Assembly: GCA_030765055.1 (NCBI GenBank)
Contig: CM060953.1
Span: forward strand, 69,125,647-69,189,646
Length of the DNA stretch: 64,000 nucleotides
Origin: Mantis religiosa
Taxonomy: Eukaryota; Arthropoda; Insecta; Mantodea; Mantidae
Direction of reading: 5' to 3'
Both the position numbers and the translations under genes were made by a program. The notes under the pieces were generated by a model that ran no database searches, was not told where the DNA came from, and saw only the letters and a list, made by a program, of their open reading frames with translations. Below are positions 24,974-37,072 of this stretch, piece after piece (positions within the stretch are counted from its first letter, which is position 1; each line of letters opens with the position of its first letter).

Positions 24974-25179
24974 TAATTTTCATGCTCCAAAGTTCGGACC
25001 AGAATGGAATGGACGAAGTGATGCTCAAATGAGTCCTGAGTCCATGGAGCTTAGAATTACCCAACATTCGTCTATCAGCAGAAGGGAAAACCACGGAAAA
25101 GGCCTTCTCATTCTAGCCAAGATTCGAAATCGGAACCTCGTGAGGCAGACACGCTACCATGTACGCTACCGAGGCGGGC
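24927..25179 (-). mobile_element. Main-family SINE with 46-nt poly(A)
   Basis: A run of 46 T (24927-24972) is the poly(A) tail of a minus-strand SINE whose body occupies 24973-25179. The body order matches the copy at 4861-5094, but the B box is decayed. The long, pure tail suggests either a fairly recent insertion or later slippage. Confidence 0.85.
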
Positions 25180-25732
25180 AAATTCTTATTCCAACAATAG
25201 GTGGGGATTATGTTGACTCAAATGACCCCGAATCAGTTTTAAAAGCCTGTATAAACAGCCATCTTTATTGCTTATTATGATACATCTAACTACCACTTAA
25301 CTGCCTGAAACTTTATATTACTTAATTAATGTCTTTCTTAAAATACAAGTACATAAGATTGCATAATAATAAAACACTCTTATTGAAATAAATTTCTAAG
25401 TTACCCTAATTTAAAGTCTATATCCCAATTTACAATGGTCACTTAAAATTGTCATCAAATATTTATTGACCAGTAAACCTATATAAAATGCATATGGTGC
25501 GTAAAAGCCAGTATAAGAAGCTCGGTCGGTTTAGTGATATATAAAAAATGCTAGTAAATTTATGGAAACGATCACTTAGTGAGGTAAGAAATACAATTGG
25601 ATATCTTTAAAATACTCAAATAGAGCAGGAAGCATAACAATGAAATTAATTCAGCATACCTTGATTTTTGTTTACTTTGCTATATCATAGTACATAGGCA
25701 CAGAGGTTCTTCTAATTCACCCAAAATATCCG

Positions 25733-26165
25733 AGCAGGATGGCTCAGGTTTAGTCTGTAGCCCGAATCGGGAGCCCCGGGTTCGATTTCCTTAACCAACC
25801 TACCTGGCCCATGGTTTATTTCGGGGTTTTCCCAGGATGCCACGCGAATGCTCGGTATTTCATCCCCCAAATTTCCTGTCTCTCCATTTCATTTCCTTTA
25901 ACAATTTCACACCATCTCTCCTATGGTGGGCTCTTTCAGAGTAGAAAGTGTCGGCGGGAGTCTCGGCGCTGCATGGCAGGATGATATGCTCCTGGTAAAC
26001 ACTTCTGGTCTCCGGACCGGACTGTTGGTTTATTTCGGGCCCACGGAGGATTTGATACCGTTTGTACTGGCCTGCCAGGGAGTTTTCAACTGGTCAATTA
26101 TAGGAAATCTGCACAACCGTGACTCCTTGGATCGGCCACCTCTATCTCTTCTCACCTAATCCTTC
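25733..26165 (+). repeat. SINE-like repeat, third type
   Basis: A tRNA-like head (gatggctcaggtttagtctg, B box gggttcgatttcc) leads to a body with ttcggggttttcccagg, tcggcgggagtctcggcg and tgcatggcaggatgatatg. The latter two segments recur, inverted, at 59222-59578. A 78-codon open frame here is not protein-like. Confidence 0.65.
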
Positions 26166-26785
26166 TTCCCAGAATGCCGCACTTTAAAATAACCAAAACT
26201 ATAACCAAACTTAGGAGTACTTCTGTCTTTTTCAGCTTAACGAAATAATTAAAATGTTGGTAAAAATCAATTTGCTGAAAGCACACGTTACTATAATAAT
26301 GCTAGCTATTAACGTTTAATCATTTTCTTATATATTCCAATTCAGTGGAGTTATTTTCATTTACGTTATTCATTAACTAAATCCATCTCTATTTATGGCC
26401 CCTATTAATTGTGTTTGTTATTTTGTTGGGCTATCAAAACGCATACATCAGCCACTGCATTATGATTCCTCGATCAATTTTGGACTGGGAAATTTCACCT
26501 TCGGCCTTTTGACCTACAACCCTTGAAGGAGGGAGCGGTGAGATGAGAGGATAACGGGTGGCTGAACTTCAGGAAATATGACACCAGAGGGCGGCGTCAT
26601 ATTTCAGCTGTCTTTAACAGCTGCAGATTGAAACTCCCCGGTATTGCTCGTACAAGCCTCTGCTTTCCTAACTGTGGATCAAAATTTCCCTGGGGGACTG
26701 AAAATCGGAGAACTCCGCCGATCCGGATGAAGAGTACAGAGAGCAAATTCTCTGTCATTTAGGTCAAAGTTCCCGATTTACATAT

Positions 26786-26977
26786 GCCCGCCTCACGTTC
26801 TAGAGGTACCAAGTTCAAATCTCATTCTGGTTGAGTTACCTGGATAAAGATATTTTCCGGGGTTTTCCCTTACCCTGAAAAGTAAATGGCAAGTAACTCT
26901 AAGCTCAGTGCACCCCGGACTCATTTCACCCATTTCATTCAATGTCCGATATGACTACGTTGGAGGACGGAAATTAC

Positions 26978-26981
<4 letters not shown>
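26786..26981 (+). mobile_element. Main-family SINE lacking the A-box region
   Basis: It starts gcccgcctcacgttc: the head jumps from gcccgc to ctcacgttc, skipping the A-box segment seen at 27366. The rest runs to ggaggacggaaatt and enters a (TA)n tract. Confidence 0.8.

Positions 26982-27022
<41 letters not shown>
26982..27022. repeat. (TA)n microsatellite
   Basis: About 20 TA units directly after the SINE end, probably grown from its tail. Confidence 0.95.
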
Positions 27023-27026
<4 letters not shown>

Positions 27027-27345
27027 GGAACCATTTTAATTGACGTTAATTAAGAAGTGGAGGAACGTAACTAGATGATATTAAGAGTCAATTCGAATGG
27101 CATGAGAGGCTTCGGTACACCAAAACATTGTTTTATTAAGTGAAACCTAAATTAAAATTTTTAATTACAAAATTAATTTTGCAATTAAGTAATTACAAAA
27201 TTACTTTGATTTAACACATTTAATAAACTTTAGATACAATTATAATAAACAAAAACACATTTACCTTTTAAGTTGGATTCAGAAGAGATGTGGTTGCACC
27301 ACATACTACTATGCGTCTATTCCCTATCAAAGTTTACAAAGAAAG

Positions 27346-27611
27346 ACAAAAACAAGCGCCACGCTGCCCGCCTCGGCAGCGTGGTGGTAGAGTGTCTGCC
27401 TCACATTCAAGAGGTCCCGAGTTCGAATCTCGATCAGGGTGAGTTACCTGGATAAGGTTTCTCCAGGGTTTTCCCTTATCCTGAAAGACGAATGTCGGGT
27501 AACTCTAAGCTCTATGGACCCTGGACACATTTGAGCATCATTTCACCCATTCCATTCTTCGTCCGCCTTTACTCAACGTTGGAGGACGTAAATTAAACAA
27601 AAATAGCGCCA
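27346..27611 (+). mobile_element. Main-family SINE with TSD
   Basis: The body (about 27364-27596) has a well-kept head: A box ggtggtagagtgtctgcc, B box gagttcgaatctcg. Flanks are acaaaaacaagcgcca (27346-27361) and acaaaaatagcgcca (27597-27611), an imperfect TSD. It is the best-preserved copy of the family here and could serve as its reference. Confidence 0.9.
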
Positions 27612-30600
27612 TGATATGTCAGCCTCGTGCACAAAGTACGAATCTATTCTTACACCTGGTCCGCTAGCCATACCAACATCTGCATAAGAAATAATGCCAC
27701 AGAAAATAGTACTCATTTGGTAGATATGAAGAAAAATTCTTAATAAATACCAATAGGTTTTTGGACAACAGCTAGAACCTCCACCAAAAACATTCGGTAT
27801 TGTTTCTAACTACATTGTGTTTGAATATCTTCAGCAGATCTGTCTACGTGTTAACAAATGTCCCTGAAGGAAGTGTCACGCTGTGGAATAAAATTGTAGG
27901 GTAGACCGTTTGTTTGGAACCATAGCGGTGTTTTATGTGAAACTTCTGGCACCGAAAGCACGCTATCTTCCGGTGGAATCAGATATTTCTAAGGTCTTAA
28001 ATCCACGTTCTATATTTCTCATTCAAATTATAGTGATAATAACCACAACATAAATTTTTGAAATTATGTCCACCAGATAACGCACACCTCTCAAGAACAT
28101 TTGCCTGACGGTGTAAACACATCCATGCTTTCGTTGTAAGAACACTTAAATTCATATCAATAGAGCAATCATTACTATTCATTTTTCAGTTATAGAAGTG
28201 AATTATACTCATATCACTTTCTTTTAAATTCTACACTACAGCTATTTCACGGGTTTTAATTTTAAAAATGTAGTGACATATTAAAAAGAAATGTTCGTTT
28301 GCAGCAAGCTTTCCGTTTGTAAGCATACGTTGACTTACTTTCTGTCTCTGATAAAGAGTAGACCATTTTTACCTGAGTCTATTCAAAATATTTCGTACAC
28401 TTTCTCTGTGTGACATACGAACGGTGTCGCCTCACTTCACAACAAGAATTTGAGTTCATAGAATCTTCATACAGGAAAATTTTAATGACTTCGGCCACTT
28501 TAATAGCACTTAACATAAAATACCACTGAAATACATCCTCACAGTGTATGGACCTCTGTATTAACGCTACGTGTCAACTGAGCAGACGGCAAAGGATGAG
28601 AACGCAAAGCCGAGAGAGAATAGGACCTCTTATAATCAACGTAATGCACGGCACGTATTCCTCGTAATACGGCCACGCGTCTAAACGAAGGCTCTGTGTA
28701 CACTCATGCATTACACATTCATGATACATGATACATTTCCTTTTAATATAGTAACAGTTATATACCTTAAAGTACATTTATTTCTCTTTCCCTCTACTTG
28801 GACAATTGCAGCATATTTCTCGCAGGTATTAGTTCACTGACCATGTAATCTCAATGAAAGCGGCAGTTCAGGTACTTTTTAGTTTGGCAAATGTTTAACT
28901 AGTACAAAAAATTAATCTATAATGAATTGCTTTAGTATTTTATGTTATGTCTATGGATATTATTATATTAATACTGATTAAAAGCTACAATTACTTTTAA
29001 AAGATTATTGCTCTTCCTGTCAATCTAGAAATATTTTCATAAATCTACACTATCTGAACCTAGTTTCCTCGATATAACTGCGTGAGGAGTATAAGTAAAA
29101 CACCCTTAAAGGTTTATCATATCATTTAAAATTAGACAGTATATGAAACGCAAAACATTACTTAAACGTTGTCTATTTTCTTTCCTTCTATATTAGATGG
29201 AGCTGCTGAACTACTTCATTTTCTGATGTCTCCAACATTTTAAAGAAAAGGAAATATAGATTTAGAAAATAAGTTTCCAAATTCTATTAGCAAAATCTTA
29301 CATTGCCTTAAAATAATTTTCAAAGTATTCTTAAAAGTCCCAGAAATGTAAACTAGCAGCCCAGGGCTTTTATTACAAAAATTACACTGTAGGAGATAGG
29401 ATAATGTTACCATAACACCATCGAACCACTCATTAATTACCCAAACAATTTAACTGACGAGAAGAGGGATTGGAAGTAGGAGGGGAGAAGTTGGAAAATT
29501 CTCACCTTTGTAGCTTAAAGCTAGCAGGCCCAAATATAAAAAAATGGTGTATCCGAATAACTTTCACCCTACGTTATTTAAAATGTGTTTTAAATTGTCT
29601 TTGTAATTCGAAATCACTTACCAAATTAAAAAGGATAGAAGTAGAGAAACCTAGAGAATATAAACTTATAAACTGTCAATGGATCCGCTCAAAGAATGTA
29701 ATATAACAGCTGTATAGTCTGAAAATAACTATCAATTTTAAGGGTCGTTTAAGAGGATAGTGCTCTCTTGGTATGTATCTTATAATTTATAAAGAAAAAT
29801 AGCTTTCTTTAATTATGAGGTAATACTTTTACTTGTATACAATATGTGTCACTGGCAAGAATTCCATTAATTTCAACTTTTTTCCACAGTTATTGCCCAA
29901 GTATGAGTGAGTATGCACTCTATCTTCCATTCTGACACTTGGTTGTCCAACCAAGATTTACTAAAAATAAATAGCATTTTACAGTAATTTCTGTACTGTG
30001 CTCTTGATTTTAGCATCACTAAGGTCTTTGTTTAATAGAGGATGAAAAATAAGATAGCTAGTACTCTATTTGTAGATTGCTATTGCTCTATTTTCTGTGC
30101 CATGAGTGATATAGGCTCAGAAATCAAATAAGAGTAGTGTGCATCTGATAATGCCAAAATGAGACCGTTTGTTTTAAATTTTATACATATAGGACCAGTG
30201 TTGCGAGAATGAATTTCTTTATAAATTTCTGCTTTATTTTGCCTTCTCTTTGTTCTTTCTCCCTGGGATAGACATGCAGTAAAAGAAGGGCATCGAAACT
30301 TGTCATTACATCTGAATGAATTTCAAAAGGGTTTTGAAATTTAATATGAGACACGCTGCCCATCTCCTCTAATCCTTACTTCTAGTCATGCTTTAGTTAT
30401 TTTCTAAACTGTTATTCTTTAATAGAAATTTTTTTATCATCATTAATTGAATTTTTAAATCCCTCATTCGTTCTCTACGTTTGATGAATTCTTATGGTTA
30501 TTACTTCAATGTAAATTGAAACAACTTCCTATGCAGAGATGGAGAGATGATGTCCTAGCACCACGTTGGTTTTCTCCAATCTGGATTCTGAAACTTACCT

Positions 30601-30890
30601 CGGCTGCTATTGTGTTACAATGAGAAGCAAATGTGGAATTTTATGAAAATGAAATAATGTTTAATACTTTCTTTTCAAAATTGATATATGTGTATAAGGG
30701 CGCCCAACTACAGCGGTTATCAGAATTTTCCAAATTCTATTTTTAATTCGGTTAAACGATTTGAAACAAATCTTTCAAACAATTAAGAAATAATAACTTT
30801 GGTGAACGTCGATGTTATAAAATATTAAAGACAATTATGTAGCTGACGCTATATTTTATGCACCTCGTCAGTTTCTGCAGACTTATGAAC
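27612..30890. other. Long AT-rich interval without recognised gene
   Basis: More than 3 kb of short chance frames; no domain, tRNA-like sequence or shared repeat noticed. Confidence 0.45.
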
Positions 30891-30892
30891 CC

Positions 30893-31143
30893 TCACACAT
30901 TCACATACACACACACTTACACACTCCCACACACACTCTCCCACACTCCCACACTCACACACTCCCACTCACACACTCTCTCACACTCACACACTCTCTC
31001 ACTCTCACATACTCTCACACTCACACACTCTCACACTCACAGTCTCTCACACTCACAGTCTCTCTCACACTCACAGTCTCTCTCACACTCACAGTCTCTC
31101 TCACACTCACACACACACACGCGCGCGCGCGCGCGCGCGCGCG
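30893..31143. repeat. (CA/CT)n tract ending in (CG)n
   Basis: About 215 bp of irregular cacact/ctct repeats, then pure (AC)n and (GC)n from 31108 to 31143. The last part alternates pyrimidine and purine, a pattern able to form Z-DNA. The 103-codon frame across it is a low-complexity artefact. Confidence 0.95.
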
Positions 31144-33096
31144 TCCGTTCTTACAACGGTTTAGCGTAGAAGAAAGATGCTAGCTTCAGCCAATTTCGTG
31201 ATAATGGTCCTGTCTTAGCTATGGCGAGTCAACATTTTCTATTGGTCCACGTCACATACAATTATAATTATGTTCGTGGTAATATTTAATAATATTTTTA
31301 TCATTTGTATTTCAAATCACTTTTTCACATTATTTAACACTCAAAATAATATTTCTTCTAAATTTACATTAATTTTGTTATAAAATCATGATCAATATTC
31401 AATTTTCTATTCTTCTGTTTATCAGATTACTTTCACACTTTCATTCATCTCAAACCACGTCTTCTATCCAATACAATAACAAATTAATTTTAAATAAAAT
31501 TGAACCTAAAAGAACTTTTTCAAAATATTTGATAAAACTCAAAAACATGCTGTCATGCTATCAGATAAGGAATTCTGTGGATCCAATCACAGTCTTTGTC
31601 AAATAAAAAGCCTTATTAGATCCCTTATAAACTATTCCGATACACATTGATTTACCTGGATAATGAAAGGAGTAACAAAATGATCCTAAGCAAAACAATT
31701 AGATCACATAAATTTCTAAAACTAATCTATTTTTCTCAATTTCTATTCAGTATATATCAATTCAGAGTACTTCAGTTAGGATATTTTTTTAATCATTTTT
31801 GAAACAAAAGTTAATTGGAAATCGAGTAACGCTAGCGGCAAAACTTTGCTTTTGTCCTGACTGTTGGTATTATATTTTGGAGGATCTTAGTAATAAATGC
31901 TGCTAAGCCATGCACAACGATAAGCACGAGTAGGGACACGTTCATGCACACTTCGCTTGCTGGGTGAATTGTCAAGCATTTATGCCATTTTATGAAACTG
32001 TAATTAATTTTCTGGTTTCTGAGCGCATTCATCATATTCAGGTCAATAGTGCACGCTCCGGCTGTGAAACGCGGACGTTAATTGCGTTTCTGAATGTGTG
32101 GAATCTGCAAGGGAGGCATTCAGGACTGAAGTTCGGTGGGAAGGAGCATATCCATGCAATGCAGAGGTCTTTAATTCGTGAAATTATTGTCAATCAATAC
32201 AATTATGTTTGCACTGGTTCACAAAGATGCTTACGAAAGTCTATATTGGACAAAACAAGACTAAGTAATAAACTAAAAACGCTAAAATATATTTCTATAA
32301 CAGGAAAGAGAATTAGAAAGGACAGAAAAAACACCTCAGTTAACACTGGGCAACAATGAAAATGTTTCGGGGTTAAAAATAGTTAATTTACATGTATTTC
32401 CATCAGCTGAATTCAAAAATCAGCATAGAAATGATAAGACTAGTTCTTGTTTTGAAGATAAAGTGACAGTTTACTTTTTAGAGTGAAGATTTTAAATCTG
32501 GGAGAATTTTTTGGGAGTTGACACACCTGCCAAAATACCGTGCTCTTGCAAAAATACCATAACCTTGGTTGCAACATGTACATTAAGATCCATTTTCTCC
32601 ACTCCCATCTAGACTTTTTCCCCCCTAGCTGTGGAGAGATTCCATCAGGACATTTCTGTCATGGAACAAAAATATCAGGGCCGTTGGAATGAAGTAATGT
32701 TTGCGGATTACTGTTGGTATTTGTATAGGGATTCTGCGGAACTCCATTACAAGAGGCAAGCTAAAATACGACGAGGTCAATAGGCCAGCGCATGATTCTC
32801 TTCAGACACGACAATCTGCAAAGTATTTTTCCAGCAATTTAGAACTCTTAGCATGTAATTACCAGTTTAAAAAATCAAATGCACTTTTATTGTTGTTAGC
32901 ATATATGTAATTAAAATTTATCCTTATCTCTCAATCCATTTAATATGCAATACCTCCAGCTTGTGTATATCATAGAAACTAGAGATAATAAAATTTTTTC
33001 ATTGTCATATTTGTTTTTCTCAACCCAAAACTAGTAGAAATTGCCTCGTGAAGTGCTCGAAACTTTAAAAAATTACCTTTTTGTCGCCCAGTGCTA
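31144..33096. other. Interval without recognised gene
   Basis: A 131-codon frame at 31964-32359 has no recognisable domain and no supporting context. Confidence 0.4.
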
Positions 33097-33100
33097 ATAC

Positions 33101-33525
33101 TGTCGCAAACTCGATCGCGAAAGCGCGGCTTTTGTAGACAAAAAGCCTGGAGATAAGGAGTATGCCGGAAGAAATAATGATAGCGCGAGATAAACGATCT
33201 GCCGGGACTAATAGGGTTACGCTTCTGGAGGGTGATAGAACAGTCGATTCCTGTTTGGTCCAGAAATATCTTGGATTTACGAAAAAGGTATTTAAGGACG
33301 TGACGGCTCGCAAACAGTTGTGAAAGAGTGTTATGAAAGGAGAGACAGCCAGCTGTGTTGTAACGAGAGCTGCTGTCACTGTTTGTTATTGTGATCGACC
33401 TTGGTAGACTGATGGTGTATGTAACGTAATGCTGCTGTAATCTATAAGAGTATTTCTACGAAAATAAAGGATATTTTTAGTTTCTGCAACTCGGCCTTTT
33501 AATTCTACGAACCTACAAAGTCACA
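33101..33525 (+). mobile_element. Solo LTR (gypsy-type)
   Basis: It starts TGTCGCAAAC and ends AAAGTCACA. A perfect 4-bp TSD, atac, lies at 33097-33100 and 33526-33529. AATAAA is at 33463-33468, 63 bp before the end. It is the same family as 20476-20937 over its whole length, though clearly diverged, and its minus-strand relative is at 9711-10251. Confidence 0.92.
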
Positions 33526-33529
33526 ATAC

Positions 33530-33887
33530 GTATTTTCTTCTATGACAGGATCTTTGTTGAAAATTAATAGCCAACATATAATAGCCATCTCAGGATATTA
33601 GACTGGCTGGAATTCCAAACTGAGGTGTTGGGCTATATAACCACCACCCCTACTACCACCTCCACCCCCACCAGTTTTGTGTTGTATTCTATACAAAAAA
33701 TTAATGTCAAGATTTCAGCAGAAATGCCTTTGAGACGCCTATAATCTCCAAAAGGTTTTTGCAAAAGTGTCACTGTGTGATCAGAACTCAAAAATAAGCA
33801 TTGCATAAACAATAATTTTAGTATTTATAGTCATTATCTTCAGAAAGAAAATGCGACACGAAGCTTTTCTAGAAAATGCTCCCTTCT
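33530..33887. other. Interval without recognised gene
   Basis: Contains a short CCACC-rich stretch near 33640-33672; no gene. Confidence 0.45.
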
Positions 33888-34259
33888 ACACATACATTTC
33901 TGGGCGCCGGGGTAGCGCGGTGGTTTCGTTCGCGGCTCCCGTTCTAAGGGTCCCGAGTTCGATTCCCGGCTCTGGGGTTAGCGATTTTAAGTCGGCCCTA
34001 TCCACGCCTTCACCTCTGTCTAGCACACGTGAAGTATCCCCTATGCCCAACGTGGTTCGGAGTCCACGGTAAAAACTGTAGGTCCTCTCACCTCACCGCC
34101 ATCTTCACTATCACCCTATCATCGGAGGTAATGGACACCGCCCTCTGGGTGCCTCCACCTGAGAAATGGGTCCGGTCATCACTTGGTGGGGTGAGGTTAC
34201 CCTGAAGGCCAAGGTTGCCATGTGGGGAGTGTTAGTAACTAACTAACACATACATTTCT
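33888..34259 (+). mobile_element. tRNA-derived SINE, fourth type, with 14-bp TSD
   Basis: The body (33902-34245) has a tRNA-like head with A-box region ggtagcgcggtggtttcg and B box gagttcgattcccgg, then a GC-rich body ending in gttagtaactaacta. It is flanked by identical 14-bp repeats, acacatacatttct, at 33888-33901 and 34246-34259. The perfect TSD and well-kept boxes indicate a fairly young insertion. No other copy occurs in the window. Confidence 0.92.
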
Positions 34260-34904
34260 TTGTGTATGATTTCCCCACCCCCCAAAAAACAATTTTGATT
34301 AAAATGCCTGTATTTAGAACATTTACATGATAAATTTGCTTCCATGGAAGGAACTTTTTATAACTTTAAGAAGTAAATTAATAAGTAAACAGAAACGAAG
34401 GTACTATAAAATACACAAGACCCTTTAAAACATAGTTTATTTAAAATAAGTGTTTCTGAAATATCAGCCATTTCAATGCTTTGGAAGTTTATTCTTATTT
34501 CATATTCTCAGTACTTGTGTTTTCCTAAATTACTATCTATTTTCAGTTCTTTCTCACAATGTCGTAGTAAAAGTAGTGGATTACCTCGCTGACTAACTTT
34601 AACATAGTTTTCGACTTTTGTCACCTACCAATATTACAAAATTCATAATGAAATTATTTCTGCCTAGATTTATTCCGAATAACAGGAAGTGCTTAGAAAA
34701 GATAATAATGTTGCTTAAGAATACTCAGTAGAAGTTGCATAACATAAGCAAAATAAATGTAAGTATAACACATTGCCTTTTATTCCTAATTCTAATGTAT
34801 GCAGTAATGGAAACACGAAGGGGCCAACAGCAAACATATATAAAAGGTTTATAAAATAGACTAGAGAGGCGATTTATTTCGAATATAAGGGATTATTTGA
34901 GATG
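34260..34904. other. Interval without recognised gene
   Basis: AT-rich; nothing supported. Confidence 0.45.
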
Positions 34905-35424
34905 AACCAGCCTGCTTCACGGAAATGTGGTCTTTTGCGCCTGATATAGACTTGCAGGATAACCCTGTAGTATTTTCCAGTTCCTGATGTGTGTGCAGGT
35001 ACAACAAGCTGATAAACCATTCCATGAATATGATGAGATAACCATAACTTCCCCTGCAGAAGGAACCACTTTTGCTTTTCGAGAGTTGGTGATAAAGGAG
35101 ATTTCCACACTGAGTTTTGCTGTTTGCTCTCAGGATCAAAATGATTAAGCCAAGTTTCATCAGCAGTGATTACGTTTGAAATAAACTCTGGATCTTCCTC
35201 TAATATGAATTTTAACTGCATATTATCTACATTGCAGCAGTAGGCGATACTGAACATGTCTGAACTTGTCTGGTTCTCACAGGCGAGAACCAGAAGTACT
35301 AACAGTGAAACTACTACGGCGTGTTTGTTTCACATTTAGCTAACAGAATATAATAAGTTTCAATTTTAGTGCGAAAAATTATGACCGTAAAAATTAATGA
35401 TGATTCTTTATTGAACAACCCTCG
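34905..35424 (-). mobile_element. Mariner deletion derivative E, truncated
   Basis: The 5' inverted repeat ends at 35424 (aaccctcg then TA). The minus-strand frame from 35257 reads MFSIAYCCNVDNMQLKF and on to VITADETWLNHFDPE, which holds the first catalytic aspartate. It carries the same internal deletion of the DNA-binding half as the copies at 17375 and 57641. The element stops at 34905, so the second and third catalytic aspartates and the 3' inverted repeat are lost. Confidence 0.85.
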
Positions 35425-35425
35425 T

Positions 35426-36508
35426 AATAATAACAATAATAATTTCTATAGAACCTTTAATTGAATGTTAGAGTCCACCAACAAGTGAAATTTTCGTAGT
35501 AACTAAGAGAGAAGGCACAACAGGAAGACAAGGAACAGAAATAAACTCCTAAAATGTAGGAAACTAACGTAAATGCATTATATATAATTCACAATTACTT
35601 TATTATACATATTACATATATATTACTTCTATATACATAAACGTTTTTATAGCTTCAATATATTACCTGGCATTAGAAGAAATAACAAAAGGGTTATCTT
35701 CTTTTAATAGATCTAATGCAGATATTGGAAGTCATCCTATCCTTTTTACTTCCTTCTGATACTGCGTTTTGCTTCTCGTTTTTCCTCTTTCACATATAAA
35801 CTATAGCAGCTATCTTAATTTATTTTATTTGGACTATATTAATATTTTGTATAAACACTGCTTCCAATTCATGACGGCTGTTTGTCACGATATCGTGTTC
35901 TCGGTGTCCCTGCCTTAACAATGTTGACCGTTTATGACGGGTTCTGTTTCCCTGACTTTCCTGTTTATTGAAGCAGAAGCATCCGTCTTTAAGATGATGA
36001 GAGAAGTTAATCAAGAGTAAAACACATCACAGATAAGGTGCATTGTAGAAAACAAGGAAAATGCAATTATAGCCACACACAGGTCCACTCTTAATGTTGG
36101 TAGATGCCTGTAAATCATATTGCCCTCACTTTCTGCACGATTTGGCGTGCTGAATTGTGTGCTTTAAATCGTTTACCTATTTGCTGAACATCAAACCGTT
36201 AGGTTGCGTCATTACTGAAGAGCTAAAGTAATTGGTATGCATGAATGAAGAGCAAGTCAATATTAAATTAACGCAGTCAGCTGAGAAATTCGAGGTAATA
36301 TACAACTATTCATTAATACGCCATTCAAACAGAAGTTTGAGATATGCATTGCCGCTGACCAAGTCCCAAACATTATTTGAATACCCACCCCCCTCTCTCT
36401 CCTTTTGAGCTATATGGGAAACCATCACTAGAGAGGAGATTAAGAGATGTGGGCACACTACAAGGTAGGCAAAATGTCTCAACGCAACAATAATGATACA
36501 TATATGTA
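35426..36508. other. Interval without recognised gene
   Basis: AT-rich; nothing supported. Confidence 0.45.
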
Positions 36509-37020
36509 CAGGGCTATTCAAAAAGAAAGAGCAGATTTCAAACATTTATTTCTTCCAAATTACAAAAGACAGAAACATAATTCTAACGTTCATTGAGAGA
36601 GAAAAGTGAACATTTTCCCCCTCAATTTTACGTCCTCCAATTCAACTCATATCGGACGATAAATGAAATGGGTGAAGAGATGTTCAAATGTGTCCCTGGT
36701 AGCGTGTCTGCCTCACGTTCAAGAGGTCCCGAGTTCTAATCTCGGTCAGGGTGAGTTACCTGGATAAGGTTTTTGCCGCAGATTTCCCCTATCCTGAAAG
36801 ACTGTCGCGTAACTGTACGCCCCATGAACCCCGGATGTATTTGAACATTATTTCACCCATGTAATTCATCGTCTGATATGACTTAACGTTGGAGGACGTA
36901 AAATTGAAGAACATATTGTAAACCTTTCTCTATCAAGGGACGTTGGAATCATGTTTCTATCTTTTTTAGTTTGGAAGAAATAAATGTTTGAAATATGTTC
37001 CTTCTTTTTGAATAGCTCTA
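36509..37020. mobile_element. Foldback/MITE-like element carrying SINE sequence
   Basis: Left arm and right arm are long inverted repeats: ctattcaaaaagaaagagc at 36514 faces the complement of gttccttctttttgaatag at 36998-37016. Both arms then share the palindromic counterparts of atttcaaacatttatttctt and gacagaaacataattc. The centre holds main-family SINE sequence: a short minus-strand 3' piece (36626-36697) meets a longer plus-strand SINE lacking its first bases (36698-36905). The inverted symmetry therefore continues into the SINE. TA-like flanks suggest a Tc1/mariner-type DNA element, but no transposase is present. Confidence 0.7.
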
Positions 37021-37072
37021 TATTTTAAACAACTTATTACAGGTACCAAAATGCCGCTGAACAAGTACGATA

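Noticed and set aside
24722..25280. Frames with runs of F or K
   Set aside because: They come from the 46-nt T run, the poly(A) of a SINE.
27364..27440. Possible functional tRNA gene
   Set aside because: The A and B boxes are present, but the sequence continues into a SINE body shared by six other loci and no acceptor stem closes.
30858..31169. A 103-codon HTLSHSHT-rich frame
   Set aside because: It is a translated CA/CT microsatellite.
31964..32359. A 131-codon plus frame as a host gene
   Set aside because: No recognisable domain, no splice context that I can support, and composition like the surrounding non-coding DNA.
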